The position numbers were made by a program, and so were the translations under genes. The notes under the pieces are model-generated. The model had not been told where the DNA came from. It searched no databases and worked only from the letters and a program-made list of their open reading frames with translations. Positions 19,431 through 28,190 of a stretch of DNA of 64,000 bases are shown here, piece after piece; the stretch's first letter is position 1; every line of letters begins with the position of its first letter. The DNA comes from Symbiodinium natans (Eukaryota > Sar > Dinophyceae > Suessiales > Symbiodiniaceae), in the NCBI GenBank assembly GCA_905221605.1, contig CAJNDS010002693.1, positions 230,782 through 294,781 of the forward strand, read 5' to 3'.

Positions 19431-19434
19431 CTAG
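19428..19434 (+). promoter_or_regulatory. Putative UGA-CUAG stop-codon readthrough site joining Gag and Pol
   Basis: The Gag stop reads TGACTAG. UGA followed by CUAG is a known strong readthrough context in viruses and some animal mRNAs. Pol is in the same frame, open from the next codon, and has no ATG for about 80 codons (first Met codon at 19668). Confidence 0.65.
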
Positions 19435-22400
19435 GCTCTGAGGCGCAGGTCCACGTGACTGATGATAAAGATGTAGCACAGCTTGGTGAGGAGCTTGTGC
19501 TCTCTTCTTCCGATGATGAGATCCCTGAAGGGGAGTCATCACCGAAACATGTCCCGTGCTCGGCCTCAGTTCCGCCTCAGCCGCTTTCCAGCAACCCCGA
19601 AGCTTTTGCGTCTCAGCTGCTCAAGAAGCCGTGGCTTGAGGCGAGCGATGTTTTGCAGCTTTTTGAGATGTTGCCAATGGCCGCGCCCCAGCGTGGAACT
19701 GAGGGCAAGGCCTTTGCTACCGGAGCGTTCGCTCGGGTCAAGGTTGGGTTGCGTACTAATGTTGCTGTTTTCCCTCAGGCGTCCCGCGTCTTTGCATCGT
19801 TCGTGCGCCAATCTGCCCCAGGGCATAAGTTCACTTCAGTTGTGGTTTTTGAAGGGGTTCGCACTAAACCCCACCGTGATCAGCAGAATTCTTGTGTGCC
19901 CAATTTGGTGGTTCCTTTGTCGAGTTTCGAGAAGGGTGAAATCTGGGTGGCCACTGACTCTGGCACTGTCTCTCGACAGGTCAATGGCCAGCAGCAGAAG
20001 GGAGTTCTCTTGCCCGTGGGAGCCGGGCCCGTGCTCTTTGATGCGCGTCGTGCTCTGCATCTCACTGAGCCTTGGAAAGGCCGCCGTGTGGTCTTAGTGG
20101 CCTTTTCTATCGGTGCATTTTCGAGGCTGTCCGCCGAGGCTTCTGCCCGCTTGTCTGCCCTGCAGTTTAACTTGCCAGACCAGCCCGATGCTGTTGCGTT
20201 CCAAGAGCGCCCGCAATTGCCGGTGCGTCTTCCCTGGCCGCCTCGATTGCCCATCCTTGCATCTGTGCCTTCGGTTCCCGACATTCCTAAGCCGACTGCT
20301 GGTGAGCCCTTGTTCTTAGAGCTATGTGCTGGTACTGCCATGTTGTCGCGCTGCTTTCATGAGGTCGGCGTCCCGGTCATGCCCATTGACCACCAACACA
20401 ATCGGCACCTTCCGTTGGCTAAGGTGTGTAACCTCAGCCTCACTGAGGATTCGACCTGGGACTTCCTAAGACACTTGATTGACACTTGCGACATCCTGTT
20501 TGTGCATGCCGCTCCACCGTGCGGCACATGCTCTATGGCCCGGCATATCCGGCGCAAGGGTGTGTCTGCTGGCCCTCTTCGTTCAGAGCAGTTCCCTATG
20601 GGCTTGCCGTCCCTGAACGGCGTCGACCGGGCAAAGGTCGAGGCAGCCAACCAGATTTACACTAAGCTGGGTCTTTTCCTGCAGGACTTGAGTCGTCGTG
20701 CTATTCCTTGGTCTGTCGAGAATCCTGAGTCGAGTATGCTCTGGCAGCTGCCCTGTTTTCAGCCCTTGGTGAAGGACAACCATGTCTTCTCCTTCGACAT
20801 GTGTTGTTATGGGGGGTCCCGTCTGACCCACAGGTCTTTGCTCACTTCGTGCTTTGGGCTACGCCATTTTCGCCAGCGGTGTTCCGGGGGGCATGAACAT
20901 TTGCCGTGGACACCAAAGGTTGCCCCAGGTGGAAAGGTGCACTTCCCTACGGCAGACGAGGCGGCATATCCGCGCCCGTTCTGCGTGCAATTTGTGGCGC
21001 TCGTTTTCCGCCACCTTGGGCGGCCCCTGCCTGCCGCGCCTGCCCCTCAGGTGTCAGCCCAGGCGTCTGCCTCTTCAGCTCGCCAGCCCCGTGGGCGTCG
21101 TATTCCTCCTGTCATGCCTGAGTTCAAGCGTGTGCTCGTGTATCAGGTTGCTGCGTTGCCCCAGGTGGATCACAAGCGTCGCTTGCTGCAACCTTTGCGG
21201 GATGCCCCGGCGGGCTCCAAGCTTATCTCCTCGACGTCGTTGCTCTCTGAAGTGGGGTTGAGTAGCGCCTCGGAGACAACGGTTCAGGCAGATGCCCTAG
21301 TCGTCGATTCGAGCTCGTCTGAGTCAGGTGACACTGTGTCTCCAGTGGGTCCGGATGACCAGGCCAGTGCGTGTTTTGAAGTGTCGCTGGGTGTGTATGC
21401 TTCCCCCGAAGAATTTGTGGAAGAATGCCTGAACGTTGAGCATCCCTTTGATCAGCTGCATGCTGCGCCTGATGTGCTCAAACAGTGCCTTTTTGACATG
21501 CTGACCAAAGGGCCTGCTTGGGTAGTGGATCGTAGGGCGAAGCTGCTCAAGAAGTGGACCCAGTGGGCTCGCGACCTTGAGGCCGAGGAAGCTGGTCTTC
21601 GCAAGTCGTTAGACCCTGAGGTTGCTAAGGTGTTGCAAGGCAAAAGGCTCCTGCTTCTTGAGAAGATTGCGTCGTCAATCGGCTGGGTTGACATGGGCGT
21701 TTTCGCTGAGCTTAGGAAGGGCTTTGATTTGGTGGGGCATGCAAAGCACACGGGAGTTTTCGCGCTTGAGCCCAGGCCTCCGAAGCTTCCTAAGGATGAC
21801 TTTCTTGCTGCCACAAAATTTCTTAGGCCAGCCCTACTGGGTAAGGTAAAATCGTCTTCCGTGGATCGCAATGCGCGTGAGCTGTGGGAAAAGACGATGC
21901 AGGAGGTGGAGAGTGGTATGTTGGAGGGACCTCTGTCGTCGCAGCAGCTGGACGATAGGCATCCCTCTGGCTGGTTGCCCACTCGGCGTTTCGGGGTGGA
22001 GCAGACTTCTGCTGCCGGGCGCAAGCTGCGGCCTGTTGATGATTTCACCGAGAACAAGGTGAATCTTGCCTTTGGGTCTATGGATAAGCTGGACTTGAAT
22101 GCGCTTGATCAACTTATCTGCACCTGCCGCATTTGGGCAAGGGCCATGTGTGGGGGGCATGATTGTGAGCTCGTGCTTTCCTCGGGGCTTGTGCTCAAGG
22201 GCCGTGTGCATCCTGGTTGGAAGAAGGCAGGGCATCAGCCGCTTCTGACCACGCTTGATCTTCGAGCTGCCTACAAGCAGTTCGCAGTGTCGGCCGACTC
22301 GCGAGCTTGGGCAGTTATCGCTTTGCTTAACCCTGATACGCTGGTGCCGGGCCTTTTCGAGTCGAAGGCGTTGCCTTTTGGCAGCGCGGCCTCGGTGCTG

Positions 22401-23453
22401 CATTTCAACCGTCTCTCGAGATTGTCGTGGAGGTTGGGGGTTGAGCTTTTGATCCCATGGGGAAACTTTTTCGACGACTTCCCTGCAATGTCACCGAGTG
22501 CCATTTCAGACAATACCATGAGTACAATGACTGCCTTGTGTTCCCTTCTCGGGTTCGCCTTTGCTGACGACAAGCTTAGCCCCTTCCAGCCTGCTGCCAC
22601 CATGTTGGGGGTTGAGGTTGATTGTTCAAGGTGTGATGAGGGTTTGGTGCTCGTAAGGAACAAGCCTGGTCGTGCTGAGGAACTCGTCGTGTCTCTTGAA
22701 GAGTTTCTGCGCGAGGGAGTGATCTCTCGAAAGCGTTACCTCAGTCTCATGGGTCGGCTCCACTACACTGATTCATACATACTTGGCAAGTCGGGCCGTT
22801 TGATCATGGCGGACATTCGCTCGTGGGCAAAGGGGCATTGTTCCGATGAATTGGTCTTGGACGATGCAGCACGGGAATCGCTGCGTCTGTTCATTGCGCG
22901 TCTCCGTGCTTGTGAGCCTCGCCAGGTGCCTTGTGGAGTGGCAAGCCATGTTGTGCACGTCTTCACGGATGGCGCCAGTGAGGGTGAGGTGCACTCGATT
23001 GGTGGGGTCCTTGTAGTGCAAGGTAGGCTGCATTCGTGCTTTGGGTCACTTGTTCCCGATCACTTGATCAGCAAATGGACCTCCACGATGCGACACATTA
23101 TCGGGCCGGTTGAATCATATGCAGTTGCCGTGGCAAGGCGAGTCTGGCACCAGTTCATTGCTTCGCAGCGCGCTTTGTTTTTCATCGATAATGCGCAGGC
23201 ACAAGACTCCTACATAAAGGGCACCTCTGCCAACCCTCACGTGCGGGAAATCCTCCTTTCTTTCGAGGAGTCGGAGAAGCTTTCCCCTTCCTGGACGTGG
23301 TTCGCCCGTGTGGCGAGTCCAAGCAATGTCGCAGACGAGCCGTCACGTGCTGCCTTCGAGTTTCTGCATAAGGCTCAATGTCGCAGGGTCACTCCCTCGT
23401 GTCCCATAAGTGGTTTTGACCTTGTGGATCTTGGCGCCCTTGGAAAAATTTGA
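19431..23453 (+). CDS. pol: DIRS-like Pol: 2OG dioxygenase-like, C5-methyltransferase-like, RT and RNase H
   Basis: About 1340 residues in frame with Gag. Numbering from 19455. Residues 125-220: KPHRD (H140, D142), NLVVPLSSFEKGEIWV, ALHLTEPWKGRR (H202, R210/R211), the HxD...H...R pattern of Fe(II)/2-oxoglutarate dioxygenases. Residues 286-440: FLELCAGTAMLSRCF (motif I), APPCGTCS (motif IV, C356), SVENPESS (motif VI ENP), the C5-methyltransferase set. RT follows (LRPVDDFTENKVN, TTLDLRAAYKQF near 931, FFDDFP near 1005), then RNase H (VFTDGASEG near 1171, FIDNAQAQDS, SNVADEPSR). RT and RNase H are standard for DIRS; classical DIRS elements carry a different, Dam-like methyltransferase. The dioxygenase call is the weakest. 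Confidence 0.85.
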   Translation, partial: LGSEAQVHVTDDKDVAQLGEELVLSSSDDEIPEGESSPKHVPCSASVPPQPLSSNPEAFASQLLKKPWLEASDVLQLFEMLPMAAPQRGTEGKAFATGAFARVKVGLRTNVAVFPQASRVFASFVRQSAPGHKFTSVVVFEGVRTKPHRDQQNSCVPNLVVPLSSFEKGEIWVATDSGTVSRQVNGQQQKGVLLPVGAGPVLFDARRALHLTEPWKGRRVVLVAFSIGAFSRLSAEASARLSALQFNLPDQPDAVAFQERPQLPVRLPWPPRLPILASVPSVPDIPKPTAGEPLFLELCAGTAMLSRCFHEVGVPVMPIDHQHNRHLPLAKVCNLSLTEDSTWDFLRHLIDTCDILFVHAAPPCGTCSMARHIRRKGVSAGPLRSEQFPMGLPSLNGVDRAKVEAANQIYTKLGLFLQDLSRRAIPWSVENPESSMLWQLPCFQPLVKDNHVFSFDMCCYGGSRLTHRSLLTSCFGLRHFRQRCSGGHEHLPWTPKVAPGGKVHFPTADEAAYPRPFCVQFVALVFRHLGRPLPAAPAPQVSAQASASSARQPRGRRIPPVMPEFKRVLVYQVAALPQVDHKRRLLQPLRDAPAGSKLISSTSLLSEVGLSSASETTVQADALVVDSSSSESGDTVSPVGPDDQASACFEVSLGVYASPEEFVEECLNVEHPFDQLHAAPDVLKQCLFDMLTKGPAWVVDRRAKLLKKWTQWARDLEAEEAGLRKSLDPEVAKVLQGKRLLLLEKIASSIGWVDMGVFAELRKGFDLVGHAKHTGVFALEPRPPKLPKDDFLAATKFLRPALLGKVKSSSVDRNARELWEKTMQEVESGMLEGPLSSQQLDDRHPSGWLPTRRFGVEQTSAAGRKLRPVDDFTENKVNLAFGSMDKLDLNALDQLICTCRIWARAMCGGHDCELVLSSGLVLKGRVHPGWKKAGHQPLLTTLDLRAAYKQFAVSADSRAWAVIALLNPDTLVPGLFESKALPFGSAASVLHFNRLSRLSWRLGVELLIPWGNFFDDFPAMSPSAISDNTMSTMTALCSLLGFAFADDKLSPFQPAATMLGVEVDCSRCDEGLVLVRNKPGRAEELVVSLEEFLREGVISRKRYLSLMGRLHYTDSYILGKSGRLIMADIRSWAKGHCSDELVLDDAARESLRLFIARLRACEPRQVPCGVASHVVHVFTDGASEGEVHSIGGVLVVQGRLHSCFGSLVPDHLISKWTSTMRHIIGPVESYAVAVARRVWHQFIASQRALFFIDNAQAQDSYIKGTSANPHVREILLSFEESEKLSPSWTWFARVASPSNVADEPSRAAFEFLHKAQCRRVTPSCPISGFDLVDLGALGKI

Positions 23454-23462
23454 AAGTGGGGT

Positions 23463-23640
23463 GAAGGGGGCGGACGCCAGATCCGTTTCGCCCCATGCGA
23501 CAAAAAGAGTGCATCCGAGCTTTCAGGCATGTGGGATCCGTTGCTTTGCGATTGCACCTTCATGTGAGTGCTGAGCTTTGCAATTCCCTTTCAAGACCTC
23601 TTAGAGTTTTCTTGGTGGTTTGAAAATCCTTTTATGAAAA
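23463..23640 (+). repeat. Split direct repeat B1
   Basis: 178 bp starting GAAGGGGGCGGACGCC, 10 bases after the Pol stop. No difference seen from B2 (24147-24324). Confidence 0.9.
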
Positions 23641-23937
23641 GGGATTCAGTAGAAAGCAAGCGCATCTACGATCCCTTTTTCATTTTAGGACAGCGAGGGT
23701 ACGAGCGTTTTCAAACTGAGATTTTCTTGGACATATGCCGTTGGTCACCTGTGCAAGCTTTGAGGGCACAATGCATCACTGCCTGTGCACGTGAGTGTGA
23801 TTGATGTGCAATGCAGTTTTGTGGGTCACGTTTTGCTTGACTTGCGTTTTCCTTCATGTGCAGAAATTTTCTTGAACGGGTTGCCATCCCGGCTTGCAAC
23901 GCAGTGCTCAAGTGTGAGCGCCACAGAGAAAATTTTA
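23641..23937 (+). repeat. Split direct repeat A2
   Basis: 297 bp directly abutting B1; matches A1 with a single mismatch. The B1/A2 junction would template the end-to-end junction of the circular intermediate. Confidence 0.9.
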
Positions 23938-24146
23938 CCCACCCACCACTCCCTGCTCTGGCCCGGGTGCCATGAGCAGTTGTGTGCACTGCCGTGCTTT
24001 GACCTGCTTGACAGACTCTTCAGTCTCGGCCCTGCCGGGCTCGTTGGTTTCACATCGAATCCGTAGAAGCTGTAGCCACAGCTCCGTAGGCAGTAGCCCG
24101 TAGCTGGCGTGCGTGCTACTCTCCCACCCGCCTCACCCACGCCCCC
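23938..24146 (+). other. 209-bp spacer between A2 and B2
   Basis: Unique sequence with no gene, absent from the left end. In textbook PAT/Ngaro elements A2 and B2 abut, so the spacer is an oddity. It contains GTAGCC- and GTAG-rich short repeats near 24065-24110. Confidence 0.7.
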
Positions 24147-24324
24147 GAAGGGGGCGGACGCCAGATCCGTTTCGCCCCATGCGACAAAAAGAGTGCATCC
24201 GAGCTTTCAGGCATGTGGGATCCGTTGCTTTGCGATTGCACCTTCATGTGAGTGCTGAGCTTTGCAATTCCCTTTCAAGACCTCTTAGAGTTTTCTTGGT
24301 GGTTTGAAAATCCTTTTATGAAAA
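24147..24324 (+). repeat. Split direct repeat B2
   Basis: Second copy of B, ending ATGAAAA, which marks the right end of the DIRS-like element; Copia sequence resumes after it. Confidence 0.88.
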
Positions 24325-24382
24325 AAAGTTTTTCCTCCTTTTACTTTGCCTTCGGTACGGTGTATAGAGCATAGGACGTGCC

Positions 24383-24820
24383 ATGGCTGATATGGTTGAG
24401 GTTGAAAACGCTGTGAGGCGCACTTGGGTTCGAGAGCTCTGGATGCAATGGGTTCCTCAGCAGCAGGTGGAAGTCAATTTGATCGCCTTCCTTGCGATGT
24501 TTTCCTTGGCGATGCTTGGCAGCTTCCTCGCTGGAATCTTTGTGCAGCAATACCGACAGCGTCACAGCCATATTCTATCTTTGAGTGAGCTTCTTGCCTT
24601 TCTTCCGGTGGAACAAAGTCGGAGAGCAATTATCACTACGCGGCATGGATACGCCTTTCATGTTCGCAGCGATTGCCCCGCCCTGCGCAATACCCACCCA
24701 GGCAATCTGCAGCGTCGAGTTGCTTGTGAGCTTTGTCTGCAATACTTGCGCGTGGACCAGCCGACACCCACCGTGTCGAGGGGGGGTGTAGAAGTTCGAG
24801 AACTGTGCGTCATCCTGTGA
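24383..24820 (+). CDS. Small membrane protein with H/C-C-C motif, in env position of the Copia-like element
   Basis: ATG at 24383; 145 residues. An N-terminal amphipathic part (VENAVRRTWVRELWMQW), one hydrophobic segment (LIAFLAMFSLAMLGSFLAGI, residues about 34-53), a basic stretch, then TTRHGYAFHVRSDCPALRN followed by VACELC. The H...C...C-x2-C spacing resembles small zinc motifs of the kind written HxxxxC...CxxC. The gene lies after Pol and runs about 34 bases into the 3' LTR, where retroviruses keep env. It has no visible signal peptide or fusion peptide, so I do not call it an envelope protein. Confidence 0.55.
   Translation: MADMVEVENAVRRTWVRELWMQWVPQQQVEVNLIAFLAMFSLAMLGSFLAGIFVQQYRQRHSHILSLSELLAFLPVEQSRRAIITTRHGYAFHVRSDCPALRNTHPGNLQRRVACELCLQYLRVDQPTPTVSRGGVEVRELCVIL
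24778..24786 (+). other. Polypurine tract
   Basis: GAGGGGGGG directly before the 3' LTR start TGTAGAAG. It is the expected primer site for plus-strand DNA synthesis. Confidence 0.8.
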
Positions 24821-25188
24821 GGGTGCGACACGGTGAGTTTTGCAGTTTGCAGTTTTGTGTGCATAGCTTGGAGTCTGCTCAGCTTTTGAAGTTTTCCCAG
24901 TAGCCTGAGTACGATTAGTGGTGCAGGAACGTTTTGCCTCGTAGGGAACCACTCTCGTCGAGTTTCGTGACTCGAGGGTAGTTTTGGAGGTCTTTTAAGC
25001 CGAGCTGTCAAGTTGGAGAGCTGTGATACGTTTTCCACTTTGGCTCAAGTGACGAGCACTGGTGTGAGTGCTGCAAGCCAAAACAGAAGTGTTGTCCGAG
25101 TGTCTGAGCTTGTTTGCTTGGTTTGGACTTGTGTGAGTTGGCTTGGTTGTATCCTTGGTGCCTTGCTTGGCATCTTGGGTTTTTAACG
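24787..25188 (+). repeat. 3' LTR of the Copia-like element
   Basis: 402 bp matching 7042-7398. It carries the longer, probably original, versions of the two indel sites. The spliced-leader-like motif is at 25035-25049. Confidence 0.92.
25035..25049 (+). promoter_or_regulatory. Spliced-leader-like motif in the 3' LTR
   Basis: Same 15 bases as at 7245-7259, unchanged although the LTRs differ elsewhere. Confidence 0.45.
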
Positions 25189-25193
25189 GCAAG
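25189..25193. other. Target-site duplication, right (GCAAG)
   Basis: Second copy of the 5-bp duplication that pairs with 7037-7041. Confidence 0.85.
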
Positions 25194-25258
25194 CATGACC
25201 GATTCCGCCGGCTCAGGTTTGGATGGCTTAGGCGGATGGCTTGCACTTCTATATCCGC

Positions 25259-26669
25259 ATGCACAGCCATCAAGAACTCCACCAGGTTGATCAAGCAGCA
25301 TCGTCATTGCAGGCACCAACATTGAAAGTGCGCAAGGACTTGAAAGTTAAAGCGAAGGTAACGCCGAAGACCCAAGCCAAGGCAACGCCGAAAGCCAAGT
25401 ACACAGGGGATCGAAGTCCAAATCAGCGCCGAGGAAGAACAGCAACTTTGTCAAGATCTTCTCTTAAAGAGCGTTTCTCTCTTGATGGTCTGCTCACTTC
25501 CAGCCCTTTAGAATTGACAGAAATCTGCATTGATTTGGGAATTTTGGAGAGGAAGAAGGGTGCGTGTGCATGCGGTAAGGAAGCTTGGAAGCTGGAAAGT
25601 CGAGATGTGTACTGCAACTGGCGGTGTCAAGTGCAGAAAATGTCAGACTGTGACCAATGAAGCTTCTGATCTCTTCGCTGTGAAACTGCCCTTGCGAAGC
25701 TTGCTGGGTTCGTTGTGGATTTTTTGTGCTCCCTTGGGTCTTTCCCCTGACAAAGCCGGATTGGTGTTGGAAATTGATCATCGATCCACCAGAACCTTGT
25801 TTTCTTCTTTCCGAAAGTTCTTGACTCCGATCATCGACAGGCTGAACAACACGATGCAGATTGGTGGTGTGGGACAAGACATTGAACTTGACGAGATCAG
25901 TTTTCGAAGCAAGACAGTGGGCAATCGCGTGGTGTGGATCCGGTACCTGGCGATTGCACGTCGGGGCAGCAGTAAGGTTTGGCTTGCGCCTCTTCCATAT
26001 CGGATTTCTGAAGGCGGTCAAGGAGGAGGTGGTCCGATCAGCCTGGACGAGTTGAGGGAAGCTCTTCTGATGCCAGACGGTAGCAGTCGCATTGCCCCAG
26101 GTTCCGTTTGCCACACGGACAGCGCTCGCACCTACAAACAGCTCGGAACTATGGACAGCCCTTTGTTTGACAGGGAGGTCTTCCATTCCGAGTTTGAGTC
26201 TTTGCATCTGGCCCACACGGCTGTGCGACACAAGCCCCCAAAGCCAGAGTTTGCGAAAACCTTCAATGTCAAAGTTTGGAACGGTGCCACGTGGGTCATG
26301 CAAGAGCGTGTGGGTGGCACTCAGAAGCTGGACGGCTTTTTCGCCAGCTTCAGACGTGAAGTCGGCCGCAAGCCGTTCAACGCGTCAGGTCCCACATTGG
26401 AAAGTGCGGACAAGATGGAGCAGCATTTGCACGAGCGCATGAGGTGCTTCCAGTTGGCTTTTTGGCTGTCAGGCAATGACCTGTTTCAAGTCTTTGGAGC
26501 CCTTCGTGCTGCGGAACTTGCTGCAGGTGCATCGTGGGAAACTTTGAAGGAGTTCCTCCCAGATCGTGCTGCTTCATCTGAGGACCGTGCAGACGAGGAA
26601 AGAATGCCATGCTACAACATTGACAGCGAGTCGGAGGCCATGAGTGCCCTTTTCGAAGAAGACGACTGA
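25259..26669 (+). CDS. ISXO2/Merlin-type DDE transposase with one frame change
   Basis: Frame 1 (25259-25627) is Lys-rich, then gives LTEICIDLGILE, ACACGKEAWKL and DVYCNWRC. Frame 2 (25629-26669) continues KCRKCQTVTNEASDLF. Skipping base 25628 restores one zinc ribbon (CxC...C...C-x2-C), as found at the N-terminus of IS1595/ISXO2 transposases. Then come a helical stretch LPLRSLLGSLWIFC and a DDE-type core: DIELDEISFRSK, VCHTDSARTYKQL, and GGTQKLDGFFASFRREVG matching the family motif that surrounds the third catalytic residue. The tail is acidic. Such enzymes cut and paste DNA elements (Merlin in eukaryotes). No terminal inverted repeats were found, so it may be a decayed element or a host gene. 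The extra base could be a mutation, an error or a tiny splice. Confidence 0.7.
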
Positions 26670-26939
26670 CAAAGTCCAAACGTCATCCTCAATATTTCGC
26701 AAGCGTTTTAACCTGTCAATAGCAGTACGCTTTGCAAAGACTACCTCGCAGTCCTTGCCATGCAAAACGGTCCCTTTGCGTCTGAATGTGTTAGGGTTGC
26801 GCGGTTTTGAAGGAGCCTTCAGGTTGCCGGGCCAGGTTTTCAAGGGTGTGAGGCTGCGGGTTGTTGTTTTGGGGTCTTGGGGCACAGCTCTTTGGCCAGG
26901 GTTCAGGCGGCCTTGTAGGGCATTCTTTGCACGCTACCC
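26670..26939. other. Transposase 3' flank
   Basis: I see no gene or repeat here that I can support. Confidence 0.4.
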
Positions 26940-27090
26940 TTTATATGCGCGGCGCCGTGCGCGGTTGGCGCCATACTTCCTGCGTCGCCTTCTTATTATG
27001 CGCGGCGCCACGCGCGGCTGCTGATTTTCCTTCTGCCGCGCGCGGCGCAACTCTTTCTTTTTGTTAATTTTTAACCGCGCGCCACGCCGC
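26940..27090. repeat. GC-rich patch of GCGCGGCGCC-type words
   Basis: Words such as GCGCGGCGCCGTGCGCGG, GCGCGGCGCCACGCGCGG and CCGCGCGCGGCGC recur within 150 bp, separated by T-rich spacers (TTCTTATT, TTCTTTCTTTTTG). The words are self-complementary and could form stems. Confidence 0.6.
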
Positions 27091-27400
27091 GCCCGGCTCG
27101 TGTGTGCCAATTCCCAAGGGCATCCCTCCTTGGGGAATGGAAGCGACGTCAGGAGACCTTACACAGCCGGTCGCGGCGGCGGGCCCAGCTGGGGTTGTGG
27201 TGGACCACGCTTTCGAGTGGGAGCCGAGACATCTGGACAGGTACGACAGGCGAACAACAGCTGGAATGGCTCCTGGCAGTGATGGGACAATTGGGGCATC
27301 CGCCCCCCGAAATAGCTTCTGCAAGAATGAAAACATTCAATGCGATATGAGCTGCGAAGAGCGATGGAATCGGTAGCCTCTTGGCTACTCTTGGATAGCC

Positions 27401-27708
27401 CCACTGGCTGATCACCATGGGGTAGGAAGATTCAGTGAGGCGAACACCTGATCCCTCACTGACTGGTCACGGTGCGTGCTTCTACGTTGCACTGTGCTGG
27501 TTTCCTGCCTTGATCGACACTGCCTGGCGAGCCGGGTTGGCGTGTCGTCTTGCAAATGACTCTTAAAGGGGATACCTTGGCACCTTTTGGCTGTGCGCAT
27601 CATTGGCTGATCACCATGGTCAGTCGGTTGTGGCTACTTACGGAAGACCCCACTGGCTGATCACCATGGGGCACCTTTGGCCTACCCTCTCTGTGGGAGG
27701 GGTAGGCC
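27401..27708. repeat. Short repeats CCACTGGCTGATCACCATGG and a 9-bp hairpin
   Basis: CCCCACTGGCTGATCACCATGGGG occurs near 27397 and 27649, and a shorter version GGCTGATCACCATGG near 27604. A stem GGCCTACCC (27679-27687) pairs with GGGTAGGCC (27700-27708) around a 12-base loop. No gene is evident. Confidence 0.6.
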
Positions 27709-27902
27709 CCGATGGGGTATTGCATCATGCCTCGGTTGCCACAACAGTCAAACTTCGACCGTTGCAACCGTTCGCGTAGGCTCACACCGCCCGTTCTTGG
27801 AATGTCGGCAATGGTAGCTGCGAGTATGTGACTATCCAACCTGCAGGTTGCCAATTTGTTCAGATGATTGCGTGATGGTGGTTTTGTTCTCTGGCACACA
27901 AT

Positions 27903-28190
27903 CGCATTTTGCGGTTCCCCCACACGACTTGGTGCTGCTATGGCTCTGCTCAGGGACTACATCGACGAGCTTGGGTACTGAGCGCGTGGGGTCTTCTTAG
28001 TAGTTTCGCCGCCCTCTTCTGGTTTGTCGGTTGGTCGTTGTGTGGCTGCTTTGGTGGGTTGGGTGGTTTCGTCGTTCTTGGTTGTGTTGCTTTTTTCTGG
28101 CGATCTGTTTCACACCTAGTTGAGAGACCCACAAGAACGGCCTACTGTGCTACTGATGTAGTAAAGAGGCGCCCGCTTAAAAAAAAGAGT
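27903..28190 (+). repeat. Dispersed repeat, copy 2
   Basis: Inverted counterpart of 5155-5385. It contains about 65 bases absent from copy 1, T/G-rich, between GCCGCCCTCTTC and TGTGTTGCTTTTTT. Confidence 0.8.

Larger units (their letters stand above)
15307..24324 (+). mobile_element. DIRS-like tyrosine-recombinase retrotransposon, nested in the Copia-like element
   Basis: Bounded by split direct repeats: A1 (15307-15603) at the left; B1 (23463-23640), A2 (23641-23937), a 209-bp spacer and B2 (24147-24324) at the right. A copies differ at one base in 297 and B copies look identical over 178. This A1-body-B1-A2-B2 plan is the hallmark of PAT/Ngaro-type tyrosine-recombinase elements, which integrate from a circle and leave no target duplication; none is seen. 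Genes on the plus strand are the recombinase, Gag-like and Pol. Recombinase first is unusual. Near-identical repeats show a recent insertion, later than that of the Copia host. Confidence 0.88.
7042..25188 (+). mobile_element. Copia-like LTR retrotransposon with a nested DIRS-like element
   Basis: Complete by structure: 5-bp target duplication, LTRs of 357 and 402 bp beginning TGTAGAAG and ending TTTTTAACG, a primer-binding site directly after the 5' LTR, and a purine tract directly before the 3' LTR. Coding order is Gag, aspartic protease, integrase, RT, RNase H (protease-integrase-RT, the Copia order), then a C-terminal extension and a small extra gene before the 3' LTR. About 9 kb of DIRS-like element (15307-24324) sits just after the Pol stop. 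The LTRs differ by about 6 to 7 substitutions and three indels, so it is not a very recent insertion. Frame changes at about 9310 and 10019-10031 leave it uncertain whether it is still active. Confidence 0.9.
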
